A stretch of 64,000 nucleotides of DNA from Lachnospiraceae bacterium (GTDB taxonomy: Bacteria; Bacillota; Clostridia; Lachnospirales; Lachnospiraceae), in the NCBI GenBank assembly GCA_015057555.1, contig SVEC01000002.1:176362-240361 (forward strand), read 5' to 3'. The notes under the pieces are model-generated. The model did not search any database, had not been told where the DNA came from, and saw nothing but the letters and a program-made list of their open reading frames with translations. Each line of letters starts with the position of its first letter. Positions within the stretch are counted from its first letter, which is position 1. Both the position numbers and the translations under genes were made by a program. This document shows, one piece after another, positions 19,031 through 26,551 of this stretch.

Positions 19031-20026
19031 CTATAACTCTGCCTTTAACACCATAGGCTCAATATATTCCTTAATAAGCTCCATAGCATCAGGCACTCTA
19101 GGCTTAAAATATGCCCCCACAGCCACTACCAGCTCTTCCTTAGGATTTACATATATAACATTTCCACCATCACCAAGGGCTGCAAATGAACCCTCTGCCT
19201 CATCTATAATCCACCACAGATAACCATAATTAAGAGTTCGTTTAGCCCCTATAGCCGGCTTCCATACACTTTGAACCTTGGTACATTCTGCAATCCACTC
19301 CTTAGACACAAGCTGTGTTCCATTCCAGTTACCTTGGTTAAGATATAGTTTACCTATCTTAATCATATCTTCAGGTGTAATTGCAAGTCCAAATCCTGCA
19401 GTATGAACACCTGTAGGTCCTTTCACCCAACCGTGAACTGTTTTACTCTTGTAAAAAGCCATCTGTTCTTCCTTGTTAGTAAATATAATATCTCCTGGAA
19501 TATTAATCTCTAAAGGCTCAAACAGATAATTCCTTGCAAACTCAAGCACTGACATACCTGTTATATTACAAAGTATTCCTGCAAATATATCAGGTCCTAT
19601 TATAGGTGTATATCTAAACTCTCCTATCTTTCCCTTGCCACCGAGAAGGTCAAGTGAAGCCTTAACCCAATCACCACTGGTAAAGTACTTGGTATATGGC
19701 GCGTACTTGTACTTATATGGGGCTGTCATTGTGAGTAAATCACGAAGAGTAATCTGCTGAATAGTTTTCTCACCTCGCTTAGGGGTATAATCTGGGAAAA
19801 ATTCTAATACCTTTTGATTTACATTCTTTATATATCCCTTATCCATAGCTATACCAATCAATATGGATACAACACTCTTTGTAACCGAAAACACATGAAA
19901 GGGACTATCAATATTGCAACCCTGTTGATAATACTCATACACCATCTCATTACCACGAGACACAACAATAGCCCCGGTATTACTATGTTTTTCTCTAAGC
20001 ATTCTTTCCAACTGTTCCTTATTCAC
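19031..20026 (-). CDS. Serine hydrolase of the beta-lactamase / esterase fold
   Basis: The 331-residue product has the SxxK motif SVTK (S47, K50) and the fold features of the PF00144 family (LRDLLTMTAPY, HTAGFGLAITPEDMIKIGKLYL, NYGYLWWI). There is no signal peptide, so it is probably a cytoplasmic esterase or peptidase rather than a secreted beta-lactamase. It starts with GTG, 7 bases after GGAGG. It is 18 bases downstream of the AraC-type regulator and 17 bases before the GyrI-like gene. Confidence 0.85.
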   Translation of the reverse strand: MNKEQLERMLREKHSNTGAIVVSRGNEMVYEYYQQGCNIDSPFHVFSVTKSVVSILIGIAMDKGYIKNVNQKVLEFFPDYTPKRGEKTIQQITLRDLLTMTAPYKYKYAPYTKYFTSGDWVKASLDLLGGKGKIGEFRYTPIIGPDIFAGILCNITGMSVLEFARNYLFEPLEINIPGDIIFTNKEEQMAFYKSKTVHGWVKGPTGVHTAGFGLAITPEDMIKIGKLYLNQGNWNGTQLVSKEWIAECTKVQSVWKPAIGAKRTLNYGYLWWIIDEAEGSFAALGDGGNVIYVNPKEELVVAVGAYFKPRVPDAMELIKEYIEPMVLKAEL

Positions 20027-20044
20027 AACAAATCCTCCATTTCC

Positions 20045-20965
20045 TTAAATGGGTTCAATAGGAACATATATATCCACCTTAATCAGGCCATCCTTATCCT
20101 CCTTAGGATTATTGAGATACACCTCGTAGGGAGTAGCATTTCTTGGTACATAGCCACTCATCATAAGCCAGTTACGATACATATGATCCCATGCATCCTC
20201 AAACTGTCCAGGATTAATCTCGTAGTGTCCCACCGCAAAAAGACCACCTTCAAGCTTTGTCACACCAAGCTTACCATCATCCTTAGCCACACAACCTTTA
20301 GGTACAGTAAGACAAAGGCTTGTACGAAAATGCTTTTCATCTCCAAATTCAGGATTATCGTGATACATAACTAGGAATTTATTCTTTCCATCCTTAAGCA
20401 ATCCCTGCTTGTGAGAAAGCCTGAATAATTCCTGCATCCATTTTGCAAAGGTTCGTCCCAAGGACTTATATGTACCCACATGTCTTATGTAAACTAATTC
20501 TTCATCTTCCATGTTTACAACTCTAACCTGTCCAGTATTAGGAAATGGTTCCTCAACCCATTTTTTATTCTTTACAGGCTTATTGTACTCAGATAAGAAT
20601 AGGTTTTCTTTGCAATTCGTGCTATATTTTTTTCTATATGCCAATGGGCTTAAACCATAATGAGTCTTAAATGCCCTAGAAAATATTGCTGAATCCCCAA
20701 AGCCTAGGTCATATGCTACATCTGTCATATTCCTGTCTAGTCTGTGTGCAAGCATGAACAAGGCCTTCTCCAAACGAACTCTATTCACATACTGCAATAG
20801 AGACTCATCCATCACACTCTTAAATATACGATTAAAATGATACTTGGAGAAGCCAGCAACCTCTGCTAGCTCCTCCGTAGTCATATTCTTACCGTAATTT
20901 TGCTCAATATAATCTTGTACCTTTTGAATACGGGAAATGTATTCATCTGAATAATTATCTGACAT
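20045..20965 (-). CDS. AraC-family regulator with GyrI-like effector domain
   Basis: The 306-residue product has two helix-turn-helix motifs at the N-terminus (about 10-110; TTEELAEVAGFSKYHFNRIF and VAYDLGFGDSAIFSRAFK) and a C-terminal GyrI-like domain (about 145-306; VRVVNMEDEELVYIRHVGTY). This is the Rob/BmrR-like arrangement in which ligand binding controls DNA binding. It lies one base after the transporter gene and likely controls its own operon. Confidence 0.92.
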   Translation of the reverse strand: MSDNYSDEYISRIQKVQDYIEQNYGKNMTTEELAEVAGFSKYHFNRIFKSVMDESLLQYVNRVRLEKALFMLAHRLDRNMTDVAYDLGFGDSAIFSRAFKTHYGLSPLAYRKKYSTNCKENLFLSEYNKPVKNKKWVEEPFPNTGQVRVVNMEDEELVYIRHVGTYKSLGRTFAKWMQELFRLSHKQGLLKDGKNKFLVMYHDNPEFGDEKHFRTSLCLTVPKGCVAKDDGKLGVTKLEGGLFAVGHYEINPGQFEDAWDHMYRNWLMMSGYVPRNATPYEVYLNNPKEDKDGLIKVDIYVPIEPI

Positions 20966-20966
20966 A

Positions 20967-21869
20967 TTATTTCACCTTATCTTTTCGTCTCTGATCATAC
21001 AAGCTTTGAAGCAGTATTCCACCTATAATAAACACCAAAGCAATTAATGCTCTTAGTGTAATCTTCTCTTTTAATAACAATGCCGACACCACCAAGGATA
21101 GAAATGGCGTCAGATATGCTATATTAGCAATCTTGGCTGTATTACCTGCTCCATTTAATGCTATAGCCCACAGCAAATAAGCTATGGCATCTACCACAAT
21201 TCCAAGCCACAACATACCTAGCCATTGTTTACCGTCCAAGGAAACCCATTCCTCTGTTACAAGCCCTAAAATGGTTGAGCAAACTGCTGTCACCAGCCAA
21301 AATATCATCATGGATATACTTTGGTCATAATTACATTTCTTATTAAACACAGAGAAAAGTCCATAGCAGGCTGCTGCAATTATACAGCTAACTATACCTA
21401 AGGTTACATTACCAACTGAGTTATCTCCACTGCCCATAGATAACACAACAATTCCCACAAAGGAACAAACCATAGCTACTGCCTTCATAGCAGTAAGCTT
21501 CTCCTTCAAGATGATGCAGGAAAATATCACTAGCATAATAGGCCAAAGATAATTTACTATACATGCCTCTTGGGATGTAAGCTGTAATAACCCATAGTAA
21601 TACAAGGCTGAATATACGAATAGTCCTATAAATCCTAATCCGCATATAATTCCTATATCCTTTACCCTCAGCGATTTCATCATATTTATCTTGCCTGTAC
21701 ATATATTGACTATCAGCAAAAACCCGGAAGATATATAACTACTTATAGCTAATGCTTGTAAATTTGGTATATCAGATAATAATAGCTTCACCACTGCAGC
21801 AAGGGTTGACCACATAAATACGGTTGTAATAGCGAAGATGTAATTTTTCTTCATTGGTATGTTATCCAT
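20967..21869 (-). CDS. EamA/DMT-family transporter
   Basis: The 300-residue product has ten membrane helices in two EamA repeats (YIFAITTVFMWSTLAAVVKLL at the start; GLFSVFNKK at mid-length; SALLLKEKITLRALIALVFIIGGILL at the end). It probably exports a metabolite or drug. The start is taken as ATG 21869; a TTG at 21884 is also in frame. It is the first gene of the operon with the AraC regulator, serine hydrolase and GyrI-like protein, which suggests efflux and modification of one class of compound. Confidence 0.88.
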   Translation of the reverse strand: MDNIPMKKNYIFAITTVFMWSTLAAVVKLLLSDIPNLQALAISSYISSGFLLIVNICTGKINMMKSLRVKDIGIICGLGFIGLFVYSALYYYGLLQLTSQEACIVNYLWPIMLVIFSCIILKEKLTAMKAVAMVCSFVGIVVLSMGSGDNSVGNVTLGIVSCIIAAACYGLFSVFNKKCNYDQSISMMIFWLVTAVCSTILGLVTEEWVSLDGKQWLGMLWLGIVVDAIAYLLWAIALNGAGNTAKIANIAYLTPFLSLVVSALLLKEKITLRALIALVFIIGGILLQSLYDQRRKDKVK

Positions 21870-21886
21870 TTTCTCATCTCTCAAAA

Positions 21887-21929
21887 ATAATACTAATGGT
21901 ATTATACTTTAAAATATTAAATCCAACAA
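21887..21929 (-). promoter_or_regulatory. Promoter and palindromic operator of the EamA operon
   Basis: On the minus strand TTGTTG (21929-21924) and TATAAT (21906-21901), 17-base spacer. A perfect dyad ATAATAC-N5-GTATTAT (21887-21905) covers the -10 and the start site, well placed for repression, presumably by the AraC-type protein or another local regulator. Confidence 0.55.
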
Positions 21930-21930
21930 G

Positions 21931-21966
21931 AAAAACTGCCTGTAGTTACTCAACTACAAGCAGTTT
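21931..21966 (-). terminator. Terminator of the Cthe_2159-like lipoprotein gene
   Basis: Stem AAACTGC-C-TGTAGTT (21933-21947) with AACTACA-A-GCAGTTT (21952-21966), one mismatch and a 4-base loop, followed by TTTTTC on the minus strand, 5 bases past the stop codon. Confidence 0.85.
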
Positions 21967-21971
21967 AGATA

Positions 21972-23666
21972 TTAGCTTATCCCACCAAACATATTAGCTC
22001 CTTCATTAATCTGGAATTCATATGTTTTTTCTTGTGTATAATTCCCCTGATTATTAGGATTCATAATATCTCCATTTTCATATCCCGGCTTATCTGGTCT
22101 TTCACCATCCTGTGGTGGTTCCATACCTTCCGGCATCTCCATTCCCTGTGGTGGTTCCATCCCTTCCGGCAACTCCATTCCCTCTGGCGGTTCCATACCT
22201 TCAGGTTTCTCCATTCCCTCAGGTGATTCTATACCTTCTGGCATTTCCATTCCCTCTGGTGGTGTCATACCATCCTGATTCATTCCATGATTGCCAGGTC
22301 CACCCATAGAGCCACCTTGATTAGCTAGCTGTGTATCATCACTCCACAAGGTATATGTGCCACTGACAAGCTCAGGACTACTATATATCATTACAGTATA
22401 TGCATTATCTGGGCATGCTTCCATAACTATAGCATCACTTTCATCCTTTAAATATACTGTCTCTTCCAGAGCTTGCTTTCCATTAAAATTAAATACAGCA
22501 TAGGTCTGTCCACCATCCTCTATTCTGTCAAGCATATGACCAGTTGCCATTACAGTTCCACCAGTTATATGTATACCCATATCAGAGTCTATTCCCGCAT
22601 CTGCACTGTCAGAGCAGGCCTGGGCTGTAACCTTACCGCCATTTATAACAAGCCATCCATTGGAATCTATACCATCTCCTTCGCCTGTATCTCCATTAAC
22701 CAATATATTTACACTACCCCCATTGATAGTTGTAACAGATAAACCATCTTCGTTGGTATTAATTCCATCATTACCAGAATTAATATTAATAACTCCACCA
22801 TTTATTGTAAGATGAAGCTCACTGTCTAGGCCCTCGTTTTCCGCGTTGATGTTTAGTACACCATTACTATTTTGGCCACCTTCTATATTCATAGACATTT
22901 TAGAATAGAAAGCACCATCATACTTATGAAGCTTACTTGAATCTACTACTTCAGTTTTATCTTCGCTTAACACCACACTGTCTGGCTTATATATCTTAGC
23001 TACATAAGAACCATTTACTGTATTAGTAGAATCATCTGCAATAATTACTTTAGCACCTGCCTCGCTTGTGTCTACGTCCTTTGTGGCAGTGTCAGTATCA
23101 TCATTTCCACACTCATACACACTGTAGAATATAACTGCCGGGGCAACATCACAGGTTATATCAATCCCATTCAAAACAAGGGTTACAACCGCCTCGGGAT
23201 TATCCTTTGCATCCTCACCTAAATCAACGGCTATTTGTCCCTTAGATAGTTTTCCGCTAACATTATATGTACCTGGCTTTGTAATATGAACTACCGTATG
23301 ACCAGTTGCTTCCTCCAAATCGTGAGCATCAGCTTCAGTTCCTTCACCATAGGTAAAATCCTTGCCTGTCTCGTAATATATAATGTCATTTGCCACATAT
23401 ACTGACTCAGATGTATCACTACTTACAGCTACTTCATCTACAGTAATCCCAGAATCACTTAGAACAATTTCCACAACTTCATCTTCTCCTTGAACAGTGT
23501 TAGCATCTGCGTCACCATTCTGCGAAGTGTCTATAGCAATTGTAGAATCAAGTTCCGTTACGGTAGTAGTAGTATTCTCCGATGCTTTATTACATGCTCC
23601 AAGTCCAAACATAGTTAGACCTATTCCCACCATAAGCATACATTTTTGTATTTTATTATTTCTCAT
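21972..23666 (-). CDS. Cthe_2159-type carbohydrate-binding lipoprotein with PEGM repeats
   Basis: The 564-residue surface lipoprotein has a lipobox LGAC near residue 25, a Thr/Asp-rich linker, then a parallel beta-helix domain of the Cthe_2159 / DUF4353 family (about 85-450) with repeated NGG and NSGNDGINT turns (LTINGGVININSGND, INGGSVNILVNG, ITGGTVMATG). Members bind acidic plant polysaccharides such as polygalacturonate. The C-terminal part has nine hexapeptide repeats of the type PEGMEx (DNA 22107-22268). The start is ATG 23666 after AAGGAAG; the longer frame begins inside that site. Probably monocistronic. Confidence 0.85.
   Translation of the reverse strand: MRNNKIQKCMLMVGIGLTMFGLGACNKASENTTTTVTELDSTIAIDTSQNGDADANTVQGEDEVVEIVLSDSGITVDEVAVSSDTSESVYVANDIIYYETGKDFTYGEGTEADAHDLEEATGHTVVHITKPGTYNVSGKLSKGQIAVDLGEDAKDNPEAVVTLVLNGIDITCDVAPAVIFYSVYECGNDDTDTATKDVDTSEAGAKVIIADDSTNTVNGSYVAKIYKPDSVVLSEDKTEVVDSSKLHKYDGAFYSKMSMNIEGGQNSNGVLNINAENEGLDSELHLTINGGVININSGNDGINTNEDGLSVTTINGGSVNILVNGDTGEGDGIDSNGWLVINGGKVTAQACSDSADAGIDSDMGIHITGGTVMATGHMLDRIEDGGQTYAVFNFNGKQALEETVYLKDESDAIVMEACPDNAYTVMIYSSPELVSGTYTLWSDDTQLANQGGSMGGPGNHGMNQDGMTPPEGMEMPEGIESPEGMEKPEGMEPPEGMELPEGMEPPQGMEMPEGMEPPQDGERPDKPGYENGDIMNPNNQGNYTQEKTYEFQINEGANMFGGIS
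22107..22268 (-). repeat. Nine 18-bp tandem repeats coding PEGM hexapeptides
   Basis: 162 bases made of nine 18-base units, each coding a variant of (M/P/L/K/S)PEGME. Units alternate in a roughly 36-base higher-order pattern. Third codon positions vary little, pointing to recent slippage or recombination. Confidence 0.85.
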
Positions 23667-23812
23667 ATCAGGCACTTCCTTCTTTTGTATTTTTTTACAT
23701 ATTATTCTTAAAATGTGTTTAATTTATGAACTAATTGTGTTTTTCTAATGTTTTTGTTCACATATGTTTTGAATATAATTATAAGCCGTTTCTTACTCAT
23801 ACACCATAACAT

Positions 23813-23842
23813 AAAAGCCCATAGATTCTAAAATCTACGGGC
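23813..23842 (-). terminator. Terminator of the thioesterase gene
   Basis: GCCC-A-TAGATT (23817-23827) pairs with AATCTA-C-GGGC (23832-23842), 4-base loop CTAA, followed by TTTTATG on the minus strand. It closely resembles the terminator at 24286-24316. Confidence 0.8.
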
Positions 23843-23863
23843 ATAATATTATATATTGCAACA

Positions 23864-24262
23864 CTATAATTTATATCCTGTTCCTATAAACATGGCAACC
23901 TCTTTACCAAATTCATCGGTAATCATCACATTATAAACTGCTGTAGTTCTACCGTCCTTCACACATTTTGCTGTAGCAGTAAGGTGTGACCCTTTAGACG
24001 AGCTAAGGAAATTAATATTTACATTAAGGGCAACTGTTGGTTTGTGAGCATTATTAGATGCAACTGCAAAGGCAAAATCTCCTAACGTAAATATTACACC
24101 CCCCATAATGCCTCCGTAAGCATTCCTGTGGTTCTCATTCAAATCCATACTACATACACAGCCATCCTCATTAATGCTTTCAATTTTCATACCGTTCACA
24201 GTGGCAAATGTGTCGTTTTTAAAAAACTCCTGTGCTTCCTCAAGTGAATTAAATGTACTCAT
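23864..24262 (-). CDS. PaaI-type hotdog-fold thioesterase
   Basis: The 132-residue product has the hotdog fold: ENHRNAYGGIMGGVIFTLGDFAFAVASN (substrate-binding helix and the Asn-x2-Gly-Gly pattern), then LNVNINFLSS and TATAKCVKDGRTTAVYNV. It probably hydrolyses an acyl-CoA or aryl-CoA thioester. Length is usual for the family. AGGAGA precedes the ATG. It has its own terminator and follows the acetyltransferase gene, which also has one. Confidence 0.88.
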   Translation of the reverse strand: MSTFNSLEEAQEFFKNDTFATVNGMKIESINEDGCVCSMDLNENHRNAYGGIMGGVIFTLGDFAFAVASNNAHKPTVALNVNINFLSSSKGSHLTATAKCVKDGRTTAVYNVMITDEFGKEVAMFIGTGYKL

Positions 24263-24285
24263 AATAACTTCTCCTTATCTTCAAT

Positions 24286-24316
24286 TAAAAGCCCGCAGGT
24301 TCTAAAACCTACGGGC
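24286..24316 (-). terminator. Terminator of the acetyltransferase gene
   Basis: GCCCG-C-AGGTT (24291-24301) pairs with AACCT-A-CGGGC (24306-24316), 4-base loop CTAA, followed by TTTTAATTG on the minus strand. Confidence 0.8.
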
Positions 24317-24329
24317 CGGCTATTATCCC

Positions 24330-24980
24330 TTAGTTACCCATTGTAGAACGGCACTGTATATAGAAAATCTCCTGACTAGGTCGCCAAGCCTTTTCCATAA
24401 CAGGAAAGGTCGTATCAAATTCTGCAAATCCTTCCTCACTCATCAGTTCTCCAACTGGGCTTTCATAAAAGTACCACTTTCTGCCATCTAAGACTCCTGG
24501 TACCAACTCCTTAACCAGCAGGGATGAATGATATACATCTCCCTCTAGACAGACATTGTACTTATGGCATGACTTAAAGCCTCTAGCAACATAATTTGCC
24601 GGATCTCCAAAGTTTGTTATGACCTCATAGCCCAGATTTTTAGCCACATCAAATGAATACTCTAAAAGCACCTTTCCATAGCCACTTCTTTGATAATCAG
24701 GCTCCACGCAAAGTGGTCCAAAGGATACTATCTCCTTTACAACCCCATCTTCATCCTTCAAACGGGACTTAAGATACTTCACACTGGCAATTATCTTACC
24801 ATCTATTTCTAACACAAGATTAAGCTCAGGGATAAAATCCACCGAATCTCTCATAACATGTGTTAGATAATGCTCATCACACCCTGGTACATATACATTC
24901 CAAAATGCTCTCTTAGTCATTTCCTCAACTAATCTGTAGTCTGCTGGTGTCTCCATACGGATAATATAATTATTATTCAA
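24330..24980 (-). CDS. GNAT-family N-acetyltransferase
   Basis: The 216-residue product has the acetyl-CoA-binding motif QRSGYGKVLLEYSFDVAKNLGY (about residues 95-118) preceded by VSFGPLCVEPDY, and a C-terminal extension of about 80 residues. Small GNATs of this type act on unknown amines. It starts with TTG at 24980, 8 bases after AGGAGG. The upstream 218-base leader may come from the promoter in the degenerate repeat at 25205-25233. Confidence 0.88.
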   Translation of the reverse strand: MNNNYIIRMETPADYRLVEEMTKRAFWNVYVPGCDEHYLTHVMRDSVDFIPELNLVLEIDGKIIASVKYLKSRLKDEDGVVKEIVSFGPLCVEPDYQRSGYGKVLLEYSFDVAKNLGYEVITNFGDPANYVARGFKSCHKYNVCLEGDVYHSSLLVKELVPGVLDGRKWYFYESPVGELMSEEGFAEFDTTFPVMEKAWRPSQEIFYIQCRSTMGN

Positions 24981-25405
24981 TTTCTTTTCCTCCTAAAATT
25001 CAAATTAAATCATCTGGGCTTAATTTGCCCTCTTAATTACATTATTGAAATTCCAGAAGGTTTCATTCTTGCAAGCAAAACCTTCCGGTTATCTTGCAAT
25101 CTCCTTTTTATTAATGTTTCTCAAACACTCGTCTCCCTTATTTTTAAATTTGAAATAAGCATCCTCTAACCGCCTAAAGTGTAGTATGCTTGCTTCTAAA
25201 GTGGATTATAAACTGGGAGACTTTAAAATTCAAGCCTTCCTTTTATTACGACTCAACTATTATATCGTCACCTATGACGCTTATGTGTGATGTTAGGTTA
25301 TATAATTCCTCATATACCTGCTGGTCGCCACACTGCAAATTATAAACTAGCTGTGCTATATTTGTTCGTCCATAGGACGCCTTCTTTCAATTTATCATTA
25401 ATTTA
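24981..25405. other. 425-base non-coding stretch
   Basis: No coding frame with a ribosome binding site is seen. It holds the degenerate repeat (25152-25248) and an imperfect hairpin CCAGAAGGTTT / AAACCTTCCGG (25053-25088) in the leader of the acetyltransferase gene. That hairpin lacks a T-run and is not a clear terminator. Confidence 0.6.
25152..25248 (-). repeat. Degenerate copy of the antisense half of the toxin locus
   Basis: Bases 25152-25197 match 26440-26485 with five mismatches in 46, and 25201-25246 match 26539-26587. About 50 bases in between, and the peptide gene, are missing. The minus-strand promoter is kept: TTGAAT (25233-25228), 17-base spacer, TATAAT (25210-25205). The hairpin has lost several pairs. 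It may be a relic, an orphan antisense RNA, or a promoter now used by the acetyltransferase gene. Confidence 0.7.
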
Positions 25406-26056
25406 TTATTTTTTTATTAGGCTTTCTTTATACGCATCCTTATCTGCTCTGAAAGCTGCAATACTTTCCTTTGCCTTTTCCACCGGGATCTTATATTCTT
25501 TACCATCCTCAAAATCAGGATAAGTTCTAATTTCTAAGCCTTCATCCGCATGTCCAAATTTATCTACATTGCAATCGTCTGTTTTTATAAATCTTTTAGT
25601 TGGAAATCCCTCTTTTGCAAGATGTACCTTGGTTCCTTCACTGGCAAAGAAATGAATATTCTCACGTTCTTCAGGAACAGTAAATTCTTCAACTGTAAAA
25701 GTATCTTTTGAAACATATAAACCGTTCTCGTCCTCGGACATAACAGATATATCAGCACTAGTTACAACATACTCCTTGGCTTCTGCATCATACTCCCATT
25801 CAAAATAGTTTCCTTCATACCCATCTAGGGCATATCCAGAGTGTTTCCATCCTGTTCCATCACTATAAAAGTCCATAAAGCCCAATGTATCAACATTAAT
25901 CCATCTTCCCACCATAAGCTTTTCTTCTTCAGAAAGCTTATCATATTTGCTACTATAAGAGCTTCCATCCCCCGACTTTTTACCACAGGCTGCCATTATA
26001 AAAACCATAACAGCACACGCAATAACCAACATTACTTTCCTCATTTTCTTCTTCAT
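25406..26056 (-). CDS. Uncharacterised lipoprotein
   Basis: The 216-residue product has a basic start (MKKKMRK), a hydrophobic stretch and a lipobox MAAC near residue 24, so it is lipid-anchored at the outer face of the membrane. The mature part has VGRWINVDTLGFMDFYSDGTGWKHSG, resembling lipocalin-like or DUF-type stress lipoproteins with a W-x-D/N strand pattern. No known family is assigned. The start is ATG 26056 after AAGGAG; the in-frame ATG at 26074 lies just before that ribosome binding site. Confidence 0.75.
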   Translation of the reverse strand: MKKKMRKVMLVIACAVMVFIMAACGKKSGDGSSYSSKYDKLSEEEKLMVGRWINVDTLGFMDFYSDGTGWKHSGYALDGYEGNYFEWEYDAEAKEYVVTSADISVMSEDENGLYVSKDTFTVEEFTVPEERENIHFFASEGTKVHLAKEGFPTKRFIKTDDCNVDKFGHADEGLEIRTYPDFEDGKEYKIPVEKAKESIAAFRADKDAYKESLIKK

Positions 26057-26259
26057 CTTTATTCTCCTTTTCATTATATTTGCATTTATAACGACACTCG
26101 AATATACAAAATCTGTCGAAGTTATGCAATTTATTTGTTTTACATATATATAGACAGATAAAAAATGATTATTGTTGGGGTTTTTTTGAAATTTTTTTAA
26201 AAATTTATAATTTTTATATTTTTATTATTAATAAATGATTTTTTACTCGTTATAACACC

Positions 26260-26288
26260 TTGAACATATGTTCGCTTTGTGATATAAT
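26260..26288 (+). promoter_or_regulatory. LexA-controlled promoter of the small peptide gene
   Basis: TTGAAC (26260-26265) and TATAAT (26283-26288), 17-base spacer. A perfect Firmicutes SOS box GAACATATGTTCG (26262-26274) overlaps the -35 and the spacer, so LexA binding would block RNA polymerase. Predicted transcription start is near 26295. Confidence 0.8.
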
Positions 26289-26362
26289 ATTCGTGTATCT
26301 TCCAAAAGGAAGTGGATGCGAATTTCTCAAGTTGCCCTCTAGTACATAAGGAGGGGATGCCG

Positions 26363-26446
26363 ATGACAACACATGAAATCATTGACCTGTTAATTTTAGT
26401 CTTCGTTGCATTGACATATATAGACCGACATAATAAAAAGAAATAA
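26363..26446 (+). CDS. 27-residue hydrophobic peptide, putative holin-like type I toxin
   Basis: The peptide begins MTTHE, has one hydrophobic helix IIDLLILVFVALTYI (about 6-20) and ends in a basic tail DRHNKKK. This is the plan of the small membrane-active type I toxins called putative holin-like toxins in Firmicutes. AAGGAGG (26348-26354) lies 8 bases before ATG 26363; an in-frame ATG at 26357 is too close to it. Its stop codon lies inside the 16-bp stem of the shared terminator. Expression is predicted to rise with DNA damage through the LexA box. Toxicity is inferred from architecture, not shown. Confidence 0.7.
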   Translation: MTTHEIIDLLILVFVALTYIDRHNKKK

Positions 26447-26486
26447 GCATCCTCTAACCGACCAAAGTGTAGGATGCTTATTTCTT
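26438..26486. terminator. Shared bidirectional terminator of peptide mRNA and antisense RNA
   Basis: Perfect 16-bp stem AAGAAATAAGCATCCT (26438-26453) with its complement (26471-26486), 17-base loop. The T-run is good on the minus strand (CTTTTTATT) and weak on the plus strand, so some plus-strand transcripts should run on to the next hairpin. Confidence 0.75.
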
Positions 26487-26502
26487 AATAAGTAATAACA
26501 CG

Positions 26503-26525
26503 GAGGGCAACCAGAAATCGCTTCC
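26503..26525 (+). repeat. Segment complementary to the peptide mRNA leader
   Basis: GAGGGCAAC (26503-26511) is the exact complement of GTTGCCCTC (26331-26339); AGAAAT (26513-26518) complements ATTTCT (26322-26327); CTTCC (26521-26525) complements GGAAG (26308-26312). A read-through plus-strand mRNA could close a long-range fold near its ribosome binding site. Confidence 0.65.
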
Positions 26526-26551
26526 GATTGCTTCCTAAGTAGATTATACAC

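Larger units (their letters stand above)
26425..26536 (-). ncRNA. Predicted antisense RNA, putative antitoxin
   Basis: A minus-strand promoter TTGAAT (26571-26566), 17-base spacer, TATAAT (26548-26543) predicts a start near 26536. The hairpin at 26438-26486 followed by CTTTTTATT on the minus strand ends it near 26428. The resulting RNA of about 110 bases is complementary to the 3' end of the peptide mRNA, including the last codons and stop. No frame in it looks coding. Ends are predicted, not measured. Confidence 0.6.

Noticed and set aside
22107..22268. CRISPR-like array
   Set aside because: The 18-base units are tandem without spacers and stay in the coding frame of the lipoprotein.
25053..25088. 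Hairpin upstream of the acetyltransferase gene as a terminator
   Set aside because: Stem has a mismatch and no T-run on either strand; may be a leader structure but cannot be called.
26197..26382. 61-residue open frame on the minus strand across the toxin promoter
   Set aside because: It has no ribosome binding site and covers the LexA promoter and leader of the small peptide gene.
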